Positions 38,034 to 48,874 of a DNA stretch of 64,000 bases are shown here, in pieces. Where the stretch lies: NCBI GenBank assembly GCA_029945445.1, contig JAQSCO010000049.1, forward strand, positions 86,972-150,971, given 5' to 3'. This DNA comes from Lacunisphaera sp. GTDB taxonomy: Bacteria; Verrucomicrobiota; Verrucomicrobiia; Opitutales; Opitutaceae. Within the stretch, counting starts at the first letter, position 1. Each line of letters opens with the position of its first letter. Under the pieces are notes generated by a model, which worked only from the letters and a program-made list of their open reading frames with translations, ran no database searches and was not told where the DNA came from. The translations under genes were made by a program, and so were the position numbers.

Positions 38034-38729
38034 ATGAAGAAGATTGCACTCATCCTCGCGGCGCTCGTTGCGGGCGCTTCGCTCTCGGCCCAGGCACCTG
38101 CCCCGGCGCCGGCGGCTCCCGCCTACTCGATCACCGCGGATTTCACCTATGCCTCGAAATATATTTTTCGCGGTGTGCTGTTGGCCAAGGGCGCCTTCCA
38201 ACCCTCGGTCAAGCTCACCTCGGGGGATTTTTATGCCAGCGTCTGGAGCAGCATGCCGGTCGACCGCGGCTATGAGCTCGAATTCGACTATACCGCCGGC
38301 TACGGCTTCAAGGTGGACAAGGACTGGGCCCTCGATGTCGGTCTCACCGTCTACACCTACCCTGGCTTGGGGGTCGGCGACAAAGCCACCTACGAGGGAT
38401 ATGTCGGGCTGAACGGCCCCTTGGGTGTTCTCACGACCGGCACCTATGCCTACTATGACTTTAAGCTGAAGGCCTTCACCGCCCAGGAAACGCTGGGCTA
38501 CAGCATCACGGTGGACAGCAAGACTTCGGTCAACCTGGCCACCACCCTGGGTTACGTCGCGCCGGATGCCGGCAGCAGTTACACTTACTACGGGTTCGGC
38601 GTTACCGTGCCTTACAAGCTGTCCGACGCCGCCACCGTGTCGGTCGGTGCCCAGTATGCCGATCACAACATCTCCGGCTTGGAAGGCAGCCACTTCTGGG
38701 GCACCCTCGACTTCAACTACACCTTCTGA
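38034..38729 (+). CDS. TorF/Gcw_chp family putative porin, copy 1
   Basis: A 231-residue outer-membrane beta-barrel candidate. Signal peptide 1-20 (LVAGASLSAQA), then alternating amphipathic strands with aromatic girdles: DFTYASKYIFRGVLL, DFYASVWSSMPVDRGYELEFDYTAGYGF, LDVGLTVYTYPG, and the terminal LDFNYTF ending in Phe as barrel proteins do. In some proteobacteria such porins sit next to glnK-amtB, so nitrogen-linked uptake is a reasonable guess. Confidence 0.8.
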   Translation: MKKIALILAALVAGASLSAQAPAPAPAAPAYSITADFTYASKYIFRGVLLAKGAFQPSVKLTSGDFYASVWSSMPVDRGYELEFDYTAGYGFKVDKDWALDVGLTVYTYPGLGVGDKATYEGYVGLNGPLGVLTTGTYAYYDFKLKAFTAQETLGYSITVDSKTSVNLATTLGYVAPDAGSSYTYYGFGVTVPYKLSDAATVSVGAQYADHNISGLEGSHFWGTLDFNYTF

Positions 38730-38758
38730 GCCGCCGACCAGCGCTGAGGTTTGCTTTC

Positions 38759-38791
38759 AACCCGTCCCGCTCGCCGCGGGCCGGGTTTTTT
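38759..38791 (+). terminator. Terminator between the two porin genes
   Basis: Outer arms AACCCG/CGGGTT and inner arms CCCGC/GCGGG make a two-part stem followed by a run of T. It lies 29 bases after the first porin stop, so the second porin probably has separate transcription or read-through only. Confidence 0.75.
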
Positions 38792-38849
38792 CTTTGGGCA
38801 GACCGGCTTTGCGTTTTGCGGGTCGCCGCTCTTTATCGGTTCATCCCCG

Positions 38850-39614
38850 ATGAAGCCGACCGCCGCCCTGATCCTCACTGGCCTGCTGACCGCCACCGCG
38901 CTGCCTGCGAGGGCGGCGGACAACTCCTGGGTGTTCACGCCGTCCTTCGCCTCGCAATACATGTTCCGCGGCGCGCGGCTGGGCGGCCCGTGCTTGCAGC
39001 CCGCGCTTGAATACAATCATGGCAGCCTGGTGACCGGCCTCTGGGGCAGCTTCCCGCTGAGGAACCATGTGGCCGACGGCTCCGAGCCGGAGGTCGACTT
39101 CTACGGCTCCTACACCGTCGAGGTCGCCCGGGACCTCACCGTGGTGCCGGGCTTCAATCTCTACACCTACCCCGGGGCCACCAAGGCCGACGGTTACTAT
39201 CCGGTCACCTTCGAACCCAGCCTCGCCCTCAATTACACGATCGGCGCCGTGCGGCTCACCCCCAAGCTCTACTATGATTTCATGCTCAAGGGCCCGACGG
39301 CCGAGCTGAGCGCGGCCTTTGCCATTCCGTTGCCACGGGCCGGCACCGAGTTGGATTTCACCGCCACCCTCGGCAGCTTCAAATTGACCGACTCCGCGCC
39401 CGACAGCTCCCCCGCCGTCAAGAACTGGGGCGATTACTGGCTCGTTGGCGTCAACGCGCCTTTCCGGCTCCCCAATGGCTCCACACTGACCGTCGGCTGG
39501 GCCTACACCGCCGGCTCCCGCAACTACCTGAAACAGGGCCCCGCCGTCAGGGTGGCCAACCCCGCCGCCGTGGGGCGCGGGGTCCTGACGATCAGCTACG
39601 CGTGGTCCTTCTGA
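38850..39614 (+). CDS. TorF/Gcw_chp family putative porin, copy 2
   Basis: A 254-residue relative of the preceding porin: signal peptide 1-22 (TALPARA), SFASQYMFRGARLGG matching the SKYIFRG motif of copy 1, EVDFYGSYTVEVARDLTVVPGFNLYTYPG, and a C-terminal strand ending AWSF. The chosen ATG starts the signal peptide; the upstream 33 codons overlap the terminator. Its 3' end is 6 bases from the convergent aminotransferase gene. Confidence 0.78.
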   Translation: MKPTAALILTGLLTATALPARAADNSWVFTPSFASQYMFRGARLGGPCLQPALEYNHGSLVTGLWGSFPLRNHVADGSEPEVDFYGSYTVEVARDLTVVPGFNLYTYPGATKADGYYPVTFEPSLALNYTIGAVRLTPKLYYDFMLKGPTAELSAAFAIPLPRAGTELDFTATLGSFKLTDSAPDSSPAVKNWGDYWLVGVNAPFRLPNGSTLTVGWAYTAGSRNYLKQGPAVRVANPAAVGRGVLTISYAWSF

Positions 39615-39620
39615 CCGGCC

Positions 39621-40826
39621 TCAGGCCACCACGGCGGGCTTGAGTGTGTTGAGCAGGCGCTCGATCCGGTCGCAGGCGGCCGTCAGCTTCTCCTCGTTGG
39701 CGGTGAAGCAGGCGCGCACATGGCCCTGGCCGGCGTCGCCAAAGGCCGTGCCGGGCACGACCGCCACCTTGTGCTCCGTCAGCAGCCGGCGGGCGAACTC
39801 GCCCTCGTCCAACCCGGTCGAGACGATCGACGGGAACGCATAGAAAGAGCCTCGCGGCAGATGGCAGGACAGCCCCGCGGCATTGATCCGGCGGACAAAC
39901 AGGTCGCGGCGCTCGCGGTAGCGGTCACGCATGAACTTCGTGGCATCGTCGCCGAGACGCAGCGCGGCGAGCGCCCCTTCCTGGCTGATGCTCGGGGCGC
40001 AGAGCATCGAGTATTGGTGCACCTTCATCATCGCCTCGATCAACGGTGCCGGCCCGCAGGCGTAACCGAGCCGGAAGCCGGTCATCGCAAACGCCTTTGA
40101 AAAACCATGCAGCAGGATCGTCCGCTCGCGCATGCCGGGCAGGCTGGCGATGCTCGTGTGCACGCCCTCGAAGACCAGCTCCGAGTAGATCTCGTCGCTG
40201 ACGACGATCAGGTCCTTCTCGATGGCGAACTTCGCGATGCGCTCGAGTTGCTCGCGCGAGCACACACCGCCGGTCGGGTTGCAGGGCAGGTTCAGGAGGA
40301 GCAGCTTGCAGCCCGGCTGCCACGCGGCCTGCAGGGCCGGGGCGTCGAGCGAGAACAGGTCGGCGGCATGCGTGCCGACCGGCACGCCCACGGCGTGGAC
40401 CAGGTCCACCGAGGGCGCGTAGGAAACATAGCACGGCTGGTGATACATCACCTTGTCGCCGGGGTTGAGCAGCGAGCGCAGCGTCAGGTCGAGGCCCTCG
40501 GACACGCCGACGGTGACGAGCACCTCGTCGTCGGGCCGGTAGCTGGTCTTGAAATGGCTCTCGGCGTAGCGGCAGATTTCCTTGCGGAGCTCGGGCAGGC
40601 CGAGGTTCGAGGTGTAGTGCGTCTTGCCGGTGTCCATCGCCGTCTTCACGGCGTCGCGGATCGGCTGCGGGGTGTCGAAATCGGGTTCGCCGATGCCGAG
40701 GGAGATGACGCCGTCGGTCTTCGCGACGAGTTCAAAGAAGTCGCGGATGCCGGAACGGCGCAGGCCCGCCACGTGACGCGCGATGAAGCGGGTCGTATCG
40801 AGGGGCGGTTGGTTGGAAAGGCTCAT
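39621..40826 (-). CDS. Class I/II PLP aminotransferase (AspC/Alr-like)
   Basis: A 401-residue fold-type I aminotransferase. The PLP lysine is in HGFSKAFAMTGFRLGY; NLPCNPTGGV and DEIYSELVF supply the phosphate and pyridine contacts. Closest by pattern to aspartate/aromatic or alanine aminotransferases of the I-gamma group. Its place at the end of the ilv-leu run suggests transamination of 2-oxo acids of the pathway, since no ilvE is in the window, but class IV IlvE would be the normal enzyme, so this is inference. Confidence 0.82.
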   Translation of the reverse strand: MSLSNQPPLDTTRFIARHVAGLRRSGIRDFFELVAKTDGVISLGIGEPDFDTPQPIRDAVKTAMDTGKTHYTSNLGLPELRKEICRYAESHFKTSYRPDDEVLVTVGVSEGLDLTLRSLLNPGDKVMYHQPCYVSYAPSVDLVHAVGVPVGTHAADLFSLDAPALQAAWQPGCKLLLLNLPCNPTGGVCSREQLERIAKFAIEKDLIVVSDEIYSELVFEGVHTSIASLPGMRERTILLHGFSKAFAMTGFRLGYACGPAPLIEAMMKVHQYSMLCAPSISQEGALAALRLGDDATKFMRDRYRERRDLFVRRINAAGLSCHLPRGSFYAFPSIVSTGLDEGEFARRLLTEHKVAVVPGTAFGDAGQGHVRACFTANEEKLTAACDRIERLLNTLKPAVVA

Positions 40827-40860
40827 GGAAAGGATGGAAAATAAGGTGGGAGGATCAGTT

Positions 40861-41925
40861 TCACAGGCGCTCGCGGATGGCGGCGCCCATCTGGGCGGTC
40901 GTCAGCGGCTGCTTGGCGCCGAGATCGGCGGTGTGGCAGCCGGCGTCGAGGGCGGCGCTTACGGCCGCCTCGATAGCTCGGGCCTCGGCCTCCAAACCGA
41001 GGGAGTAGCGCAGCAGCATCGCCGCCGAAAGGATCGTGCCCGTGGGATTGGCGATGCCTTTGCCCGCGATGTCCGGCGCCGAGCCGTGGATCGGCTCATA
41101 AAGACCAAGCTTCCCCTCGCCGAGCGACGCGCTGGGCAGCACGCCGAGCGAGCCGGCGAGCACCGCGGCCTCGTCCGTCAGGATGTCGCCGAACATGTTC
41201 TCGGTGACGATGACGTCGAACGACGGCGCGTGCGTGATGAGGCGCATGGCGCAGGAGTCCACGAGCTGGTGCTCCAGCTTCACGTCGGGAAACTGCTTGC
41301 CGATCTCGATGGCGACCTTGCGCCAGAGGCGGGACGACTCGAGCACGTTGGCCTTGTCGACCGAGGTGACGAGCTTGCGGCGCTTCTGCGCCATCTGGAA
41401 AGCGAGCAGCACGATGCGGCGGATCTCGCCTTCCGTGTAGATGAGCGTGTCGACCGCGACCTCGCCCTGCGGCGTCTGCGTGCGGCCCTTCGGCGTGCCG
41501 AAGTAAAGGCCGCCGGTCAGTTCGCGGATGACGACAAAGTCCACGCCGGCCACACGCTCGGGCTTGAGCGGCGAAAGCTTGGCCAGCGCCGGATAGGGTT
41601 TCACGGGACGGACGTTGGCGTAGAGGCCGAGGGCCTTGCGGATGGCCAGGAGGCCCTGCTCCGGGCGGACCTTGGCCTGGGGATCGTCCCACTTCGGGCC
41701 GCCCACGGCCCCCAGCAGAACGGCATCGGCGGCCTGGGCGGCGGCGAGGGTCTCGTCCGGCATGGCCGTGCCCTTGGCGTCGATGGCGCAGCCGCCAAGC
41801 AGGTGCTCGGAAAATTTGAATTCGTGCCCGTGCCGCCGGGCCACGGCCTCGAGCACGAGCCGGGCCTCATTGACCACCTCTGGGCCAATGCCGTCACCGG
41901 GAGTGAGTGCGATGCTTGCTTTCAT
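40861..41925 (-). CDS. leuB: 3-isopropylmalate dehydrogenase
   Basis: A 354-residue NAD-dependent oxidative decarboxylase of leucine synthesis. [12 protein letters not shown] at the start, [24 protein letters not shown], and the metal/NAD site [16 protein letters not shown] with [15 protein letters not shown] are diagnostic. Ten bases separate it from cimA. LeuB may also act on the citramalate-derived intermediate in the CimA pathway. Confidence 0.96.
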   Translation of the reverse strand: MKASIALTPGDGIGPEVVNEARLVLEAVARRHGHEFKFSEHLLGGCAIDAKGTAMPDETLAAAQAADAVLLGAVGGPKWDDPQAKVRPEQGLLAIRKALGLYANVRPVKPYPALAKLSPLKPERVAGVDFVVIRELTGGLYFGTPKGRTQTPQGEVAVDTLIYTEGEIRRIVLLAFQMAQKRRKLVTSVDKANVLESSRLWRKVAIEIGKQFPDVKLEHQLVDSCAMRLITHAPSFDVIVTENMFGDILTDEAAVLAGSLGVLPSASLGEGKLGLYEPIHGSAPDIAGKGIANPTGTILSAAMLLRYSLGLEAEARAIEAAVSAALDAGCHTADLGAKQPLTTAQMGAAIRERL

Positions 41926-41934
41926 GAAAAATAA

Positions 41935-43525
<1,591 letters not shown>

Positions 43526-43533
<8 letters not shown>

Positions 43534-44119
43534 GCGCGGCTTCGTAGGCTTCGGCCTGTGGCTGGAATTTCTGCAGGTAACCCAGCTCGTCCACGCCCTC
43601 GAGCAGGCAGGTGCGCGAGAACGGGTCGATCGGGAACATCAGCGGCGTCTGGCCGGGCCAGCTGACCGTCTGCGATGGCAGGTCGATCGTGATCTCCAGG
43701 TCCGGGTTCTTCGCGCGCAGGGCGACGAGCGCAGCGTGGGCGTCGGGGCTGATGACCACCGGGATCAGGCCGTTCTTGACCGAGTTGCCCTTGAAGATGT
43801 CGGCGAACATCGTGGAGATGACCGCCTGGAAGCCCCAGCCGACCAGCGCCCAGGGCGCGTGTTCGCGCGAGGAACCGCAGCCGAAGTTGTGGCCGGCGAC
43901 GAGGATCTCGACGCCCTTCGCCTCGGGCTGGTTGAGGATGAACGCCGGGTTCGGCGCGCCGCTGTCGAGGTAGCGCCAGTCGCAGAACAGCTTCTCGCCC
44001 AGGCCCAGCTTGTCCGTGACCTTGAGGAAACGGGCCGGGATGATCTGGTCGGTGTCGATGTCGATGACCGGCAGGACGACGCAGCGGGCGGTCAGGGTGG
44101 TGAATTTGGGAGCGGACAT
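43526..44119 (-). CDS. leuD: 3-isopropylmalate dehydratase small subunit
   Basis: A 197-residue LeuD that completes the aconitase-like isomerase with LeuC. Signature: DTDQIIPARFLK near 20 and AGHNFGCGSSREHAPWALVGWG near 75-95. Serves both leucine and citramalate pathways. A long palindromic element separates it from leuC. Confidence 0.96.
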
Positions 44120-44130
44120 GGTGGTGGTTT

Positions 44131-44186
44131 TTGTAGGGCTGCCGCTTGTCGGCAGGCCGGCCCGGCGACAAGCGCCGGCCCTACAA
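44131..44186. repeat. Long palindromic intergenic element C
   Basis: TTGTAGGGCTGCCGCTTGTC and GACAAGCGCCGGCCCTACAA pair at 17 of 20 positions around a GC-rich centre. It lies between leuC and leuD within the operon, so it will be present in the mRNA and could stabilise or process it. Confidence 0.7.
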
Positions 44187-44188
44187 GA

Positions 44189-45604
44189 TTAAGATTGATT
44201 CATCAAGACCCGCGGGTCGGCGATGCGGCCGGCGACGGCCGACGCGACCGCGGTGAGCGGCGAGGCCAGGACGGTGCGCCCGCCCTTGCCCTGCCGGCCC
44301 TCGAAGTTGCGGTTGGAAGTGGAGACGGCGAGCTGGCCGGGCGAGAGCTGGTCGCCGTTCATGGCGATGCACATCGAGCAGCCGGCCTCGCGCCAGTCGG
44401 CGCCGGCCTCCTTGAAGACCTTGTCGAGCCCTTCGGCCTCGGCGGCCTGCTTCACGGACTGCGAGCCCGGGACGACCATCATGCGGACGTGCTTCGCGAC
44501 CTTGCGGCCCTTCAGCAGCCCGGCGGCGGCGCGCAGGTCGCCGATGCGCGAATTGGTGCAGGAACCGAGGAAGACGACGTCCACCGGCTGGCCGAGGATC
44601 GGCTTGCCGGCCTCGAATTTCATGTAGGCGAGCGACTTTTCCAGGCCCGCGCGCTCGTTGGCGTCGGCCAGGCTCGAGGGCAGAGGCAAGGGCTGCGTGA
44701 TCGCGACGCCCTGGCCGGGATTGGTGCCGAACGTGACCATCGGCTCGAGCGTGCTCGCGTCGAGCGTGACCGTCTTGTCGAAGGCCGCGCCCGCGTCCGT
44801 GGGCAGCCTGCGCCAGCGGGCGACGGCCTGGTCCCACGCCGCGCCCTTCGGCGCGAACTCGCGGCCGTTCACAAAATTGAAGGTCTTGTCGTCGGGCGCG
44901 ACCATGCCGGCGCGCGCCCCGCCCTCGATGGACATGTTGCAGACCGTCATGCGGCCCTCCATGTCGAGCGCGCGGATGGCCGCGCCGGTGTATTCGAACA
45001 CATGGCCCGTGCCGCCGCCGACGCCGATCTGGGCCAGCACGGCCAGGATGATGTCCTTCGCGGTCACGCCGGCGCGCAGGGCGCCGTCGATGTGGACCTC
45101 GCAGGTCTTCGGCTTGCGCTGCAGCAGGCACTGCGTGGCCAGCACGTGGCCGACCTCGCTGGTGCCGATGCCGAAGCCAAGCGAGCCGAACGCGCCGTGC
45201 GTCGAGGTGTGGCTGTCGCCACACACGATGGTCATGCCCGGCTGGGTGAAGCCCTGCTCCGGCCCGATGACATGCACGATGCCGCGCTGGACGGAGTTGA
45301 GGCCGTAGATGCGGACGTTGTTCGCGTTGGCGTTGGCCTCGAGCAGGCGCAGCTGGATGCGGCCCAGCTCGTCGGCGGCCTCGTAGCCGCCCTTGGTCGG
45401 GATGGAATGGTCCATCGTCGCGACGGTGCGCTCGGGCCGGCGGACCTTGAGACCGCGTTCCTTGAGCACGGAGAAGGCCTGGGGCGACGTGACCTCGTGG
45501 ACGAGGTGCAGGTCGATGTAGAGCACGGTGGGGGCGCCGGGCTCCTCGGCCACGACGTGGGAATCCCAGATTTTCTGGAAGAGGGTTTGGGGTGACGAAC
45601 TCAT
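44189..45604 (-). CDS. leuC: 3-isopropylmalate dehydratase large subunit
   Basis: A 471-residue aconitase-type subunit carrying a 4Fe-4S cluster. The cluster cysteines are in [13 protein letters not shown] and in [11 protein letters not shown]; the N-terminal [12 protein letters not shown] and [12 protein letters not shown] are typical LeuC. Normal length. Its start overlaps the leuA stop by 4 bases. Confidence 0.97.
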   Translation of the reverse strand: MSSSPQTLFQKIWDSHVVAEEPGAPTVLYIDLHLVHEVTSPQAFSVLKERGLKVRRPERTVATMDHSIPTKGGYEAADELGRIQLRLLEANANANNVRIYGLNSVQRGIVHVIGPEQGFTQPGMTIVCGDSHTSTHGAFGSLGFGIGTSEVGHVLATQCLLQRKPKTCEVHIDGALRAGVTAKDIILAVLAQIGVGGGTGHVFEYTGAAIRALDMEGRMTVCNMSIEGGARAGMVAPDDKTFNFVNGREFAPKGAAWDQAVARWRRLPTDAGAAFDKTVTLDASTLEPMVTFGTNPGQGVAITQPLPLPSSLADANERAGLEKSLAYMKFEAGKPILGQPVDVVFLGSCTNSRIGDLRAAAGLLKGRKVAKHVRMMVVPGSQSVKQAAEAEGLDKVFKEAGADWREAGCSMCIAMNGDQLSPGQLAVSTSNRNFEGRQGKGGRTVLASPLTAVASAVAGRIADPRVLMNQS

Positions 45605-47202
45605 GTGGAAATCTCGGTGGGCGCGCTCTGCGAGTGCTGCACGCGGCCGGTGGAGTGCCGCGACAGCACGTGGTTGAGCGAGGCGATGTAGGCCTTGGCG
45701 GCGGCGACGACGATGTCGGTGTCGGCGCCGTGGCCGTGCGAGGAACGCTGCGCCTCGTGGCGGACGCGGACGGTGGCCTCGGCGAGGGCGTCGACGCCCT
45801 CGGTCACGGCGTTGATGCCGAACTCGAGCAACTCGACCGGCAGTTGCACGATCGCGTTGATCGCCTTGTAGGAGGCGTCCACCGGGCCCGTGCCGATCGC
45901 GGCGTGCGTGCGGGTCTTGCCGTCCGGATCGCGGAGGCGGACCGTGGCGGTGGGCAACCCCGCGGTGCCGCAGGTAACCTGGAGATAGTCGAGCGCCCAG
46001 AGCTCGGGCACGGTGGCGCGCTCGTCCGAGGCCAGCGCGATGAGGTCGGCGTCGAGCACGGCCTTCTTGCGGTCGGCGAGCTTCTTGAATTCGTTGAAGG
46101 CCTTGAGCAAGGCGTCGCCCTCGAGCGGGTAGCCCAGCTCGGCGAGGCGCTTCGAGAACGCCGCGCGGCCGGAATGCTTGCCGAGCACGAGCATGGTGTG
46201 CGTGGCGCCGACGTCCTGCGGGCGCATGATCTCGTAGGTCAGCGCGTTCTTGATCATGCCGTCCTGGTGGATGCCCGACTCGTGGGCGAAGGCGTTGCCC
46301 CCGACGATGGCCTTGTTGGGCGGCACGGGATAGCTCGTGCTGCGGGAGACGAGCTTGCTCACGCGGCAGAGCTGCGTGGTGTCGATGCCGGTCTGCAGGC
46401 CGATCTTCGCGCTGCGGGTGCGGATGGCCATGACGACCTCCTCGAGCGCCGCGTTGCCCGCGCGCTCGCCGATGCCGTTGATGGTGACCTCCGCCTGCCG
46501 CGCGCCGGCGCGAAGGCCGGCGAGGGAGTTGGCGACCGCGAGGCCGAGATCATCGTGGCAGTGGACGGAGATGATCACGTCCTTGGCGCCGGGCGTGTGC
46601 TTGATGATGCCCGCGATCAGTGCGCCGAACTCGTCGGGCATCGTGTAGCCGACGGTGTCCGGGATGTTGAGCGTGGTGGCGCCGGCCTTGATGACGGCGG
46701 CGAGCACCTGGTAGAGAAACTCCGGGTCGCTGCGGCCGGCGTCCTCGGGGGAGAACTCGACATCCTTGCACAGCGAGCGGGCGAAGGCGACCATCGCGAC
46801 GGCCTTGGCGGTCATCTCCTCGCGCGTCATGCGGAGCTTGTGCGTCAGGTGGAGATCGCTCGTCGCAAGGAAGGTGTGGATGCGCGGGCGCTTGGCGCCC
46901 TTGACGCCCTGCCACGCCGCCTCGATGTCGGTGCGGGTGCAGCGCGCGAGGCCGCAGATGATCGGCGGCTCGGATTGCGGGCGGCCCTCGAGCGGCTCCT
47001 GCCCCACCTCGGCCGCAATGGACTGCACCGCGGCGAGGTCGTCGGGCGACGCGGCCGGGAAGCCCGCCTCGATCACGTCCACCCCCAGTCGCGCCAGCGC
47101 CCGGGCGACCTCCAGCTTTTCGGCCGAGGTCATGGACGCGCCGGGCGCCTGCTCGCCGTCGCGGAGGCTGGTGTCGAAGATGCGGACGTAGTCGGGTTTC
47201 AT
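45601..47202 (-). CDS. leuA: 2-isopropylmalate synthase
   Basis: A 533-residue enzyme condensing 2-oxoisovalerate with acetyl-CoA. The catalytic TIM barrel opens with [19 protein letters not shown], contains [18 protein letters not shown] and [15 protein letters not shown], and is followed by the C-terminal allosteric domain (about 400-533), the leucine feedback site. Fused into the operon by overlap with leuC. Confidence 0.96.
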   Translation of the reverse strand: MKPDYVRIFDTSLRDGEQAPGASMTSAEKLEVARALARLGVDVIEAGFPAASPDDLAAVQSIAAEVGQEPLEGRPQSEPPIICGLARCTRTDIEAAWQGVKGAKRPRIHTFLATSDLHLTHKLRMTREEMTAKAVAMVAFARSLCKDVEFSPEDAGRSDPEFLYQVLAAVIKAGATTLNIPDTVGYTMPDEFGALIAGIIKHTPGAKDVIISVHCHDDLGLAVANSLAGLRAGARQAEVTINGIGERAGNAALEEVVMAIRTRSAKIGLQTGIDTTQLCRVSKLVSRSTSYPVPPNKAIVGGNAFAHESGIHQDGMIKNALTYEIMRPQDVGATHTMLVLGKHSGRAAFSKRLAELGYPLEGDALLKAFNEFKKLADRKKAVLDADLIALASDERATVPELWALDYLQVTCGTAGLPTATVRLRDPDGKTRTHAAIGTGPVDASYKAINAIVQLPVELLEFGINAVTEGVDALAEATVRVRHEAQRSSHGHGADTDIVVAAAKAYIASLNHVLSRHSTGRVQHSQSAPTEIST

Positions 47203-47242
47203 GATGGAGGAAAAGTCGCCGCGGCGGGCGTGAGGGCTGCGC

Positions 47243-48253
47243 TTATTTCGAGATCACGACGGGATTGAGGAACGGCATCATCGCGCGCAGCTTGGCGCCA
47301 ACGACCTCGATCTTCTGGCCGCGCTCCCGGTTGCGGAACTTGGTCATGGTCTTGCGGCCATGCTTGTTGTTCTCGTCGATGAAGCGCTTGGCGAACTTGC
47401 CGGTCGTGATGTCCTTGAGGATGCGCTTCATCTCCCGCTGAGTCTGCTTGGTGACCACGCGCGGGCCGGAGACGTAGTCGCCCCACTCCGCGGTGTCGGA
47501 GACGGAATAGCGCATGTAGTTGAGGCCGCCGCGATACATCAGGTCCACGATCAGCTTCAGCTCGTGCATGCACTCGAAGTAGGCGATCTCGGGCTGGTAG
47601 CCCGCGTCGACGAGGGTCTTGAAGCCGGCCTTGACCAGCTCGGCGCAACCGCCGCAGAGGACGGCCTGCTCGCCGAACAAGTCGGTCTCGGTCTCCTCGC
47701 TGAAGGTCGTCTCGAGGACGCCCGCGCGGGTGCAGCCGATGCCGCGACCGTAGGACAGCGCGAGCTTCTTGGCGTGGCCGGTGGCGTTCTGGTGGACGGC
47801 GATGAGGCCGGGGACGCCGCCGCCCTCCTGGAAGACCTCGCGCACGCGGTGGCCGGGGGACTTCGGGGCGATCATCGTCACGTCGACGTTCTTCGGCGGG
47901 ACGATGCCCTTGAAGCGGATGTTGAAGCCGTGGGCGAACATCAGCATCTTGCCGGCGGTGAGGTGCGGGGCGATCTCCGCGCGATAGAGGCGGGCCTGCA
48001 CGTGGTCCGGCACAAGCACCATGATGACGTCGGCCCATTTGGTCGCGGCGGCGACGGTGTCGACCTTGAGGCCGGCCTTCTTCGCCTTGGCGACGGACTT
48101 GCTGGCGGGCGCGAGGCCCACGCGGACCTTCACGCCGCTGTCCTGGAGGTTCAGCGCGTGGGCGTGGCCCTGGGAGCCGTAGCCGATGATCGCGACTTTC
48201 TTGCCGCGGATGAGCGAGAGGTTCGCGTCCTTGTCGTAGTAGATTTTAGCCAT
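47243..48253 (-). CDS. ilvC: Ketol-acid reductoisomerase (class I)
   Basis: A 336-residue short-form KARI making dihydroxy acids from acetolactate or acetohydroxybutyrate. The Rossmann motif [17 protein letters not shown] is near 24-40; metal-binding [12 protein letters not shown] near 190 and a second set with EMKRIL and ELK regions are present. The cofactor loop ([11 protein letters not shown]) has Ser/Lys residues that favour NADPH. Gap of 45 bases to ilvN. Confidence 0.95.
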   Translation of the reverse strand: MAKIYYDKDANLSLIRGKKVAIIGYGSQGHAHALNLQDSGVKVRVGLAPASKSVAKAKKAGLKVDTVAAATKWADVIMVLVPDHVQARLYRAEIAPHLTAGKMLMFAHGFNIRFKGIVPPKNVDVTMIAPKSPGHRVREVFQEGGGVPGLIAVHQNATGHAKKLALSYGRGIGCTRAGVLETTFSEETETDLFGEQAVLCGGCAELVKAGFKTLVDAGYQPEIAYFECMHELKLIVDLMYRGGLNYMRYSVSDTAEWGDYVSGPRVVTKQTQREMKRILKDITTGKFAKRFIDENNKHGRKTMTKFRNRERGQKIEVVGAKLRAMMPFLNPVVISK

Positions 48254-48298
48254 GGGATGAATTGGTTGAGGGATGAGGGTTGAGAGTTCAGAGCGGAA

Positions 48299-48862
48299 TT
48301 AGACGGACATCGAGAGGCCGGAGTCGTGATGGTGGTCGGCCACGGGCGCGGTGGGCACCAGCGGCGGGGCGGCGGACATGAGCTCATGGCCGCGGGCCAT
48401 CGCGACGGCGCCGGTGCGCACGATCTCGACGATGCCGTAGGGCCGCATCACCATCTCGAACTTGCCGATCTTCTCGGGCGTGCCGGTGACCTCGATGACG
48501 AGCGTCGCCTCGTCCACGTCGACGACGCGGGCGCGGAACACCTCGGTCAGCTCCAGCACCTGCGAGCGCGTCTGCGCCGTGACCTTGACCTTCACGAGGC
48601 CGAGCTCGCGGAAGAGCGAAGGCTTGTGCGTGAGGTCGTCGACGCGGAGGACGTTGACCAGCTTGTAGAGGTTGGCCTCGACGATGCGGGCGCCGGCCTC
48701 GGTGGCCTCGACGACGACCGTGAGGCGCGAGACGCCCGGCTGCTCGGTGCGACCGACCGTGAGGGAATCGATGTTGAAGTTGCGGCGGCGGAAGAGCGAT
48801 GCGATGCGGTTGAGGACGCCGGGCACGTCTTCGACGTAGGCGATGAGCGTATGTTTGGCCAT
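48299..48862 (-). CDS. ilvN: Acetolactate synthase small subunit
   Basis: A 187-residue regulatory subunit with an N-terminal ACT domain (AYVEDVPGVLNRIASLFRRRNFNIDSLTVG) and a second C-terminal domain. It confers valine feedback sensitivity on IlvB, whose gene ends 12 bases upstream on the same strand. Length is typical of the longer IlvH/IlvN group. Confidence 0.94.
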   Translation of the reverse strand: MAKHTLIAYVEDVPGVLNRIASLFRRRNFNIDSLTVGRTEQPGVSRLTVVVEATEAGARIVEANLYKLVNVLRVDDLTHKPSLFRELGLVKVKVTAQTRSQVLELTEVFRARVVDVDEATLVIEVTGTPEKIGKFEMVMRPYGIVEIVRTGAVAMARGHELMSAAPPLVPTAPVADHHHDSGLSMSV

Positions 48863-48874
48863 GGGAGGAAGGGG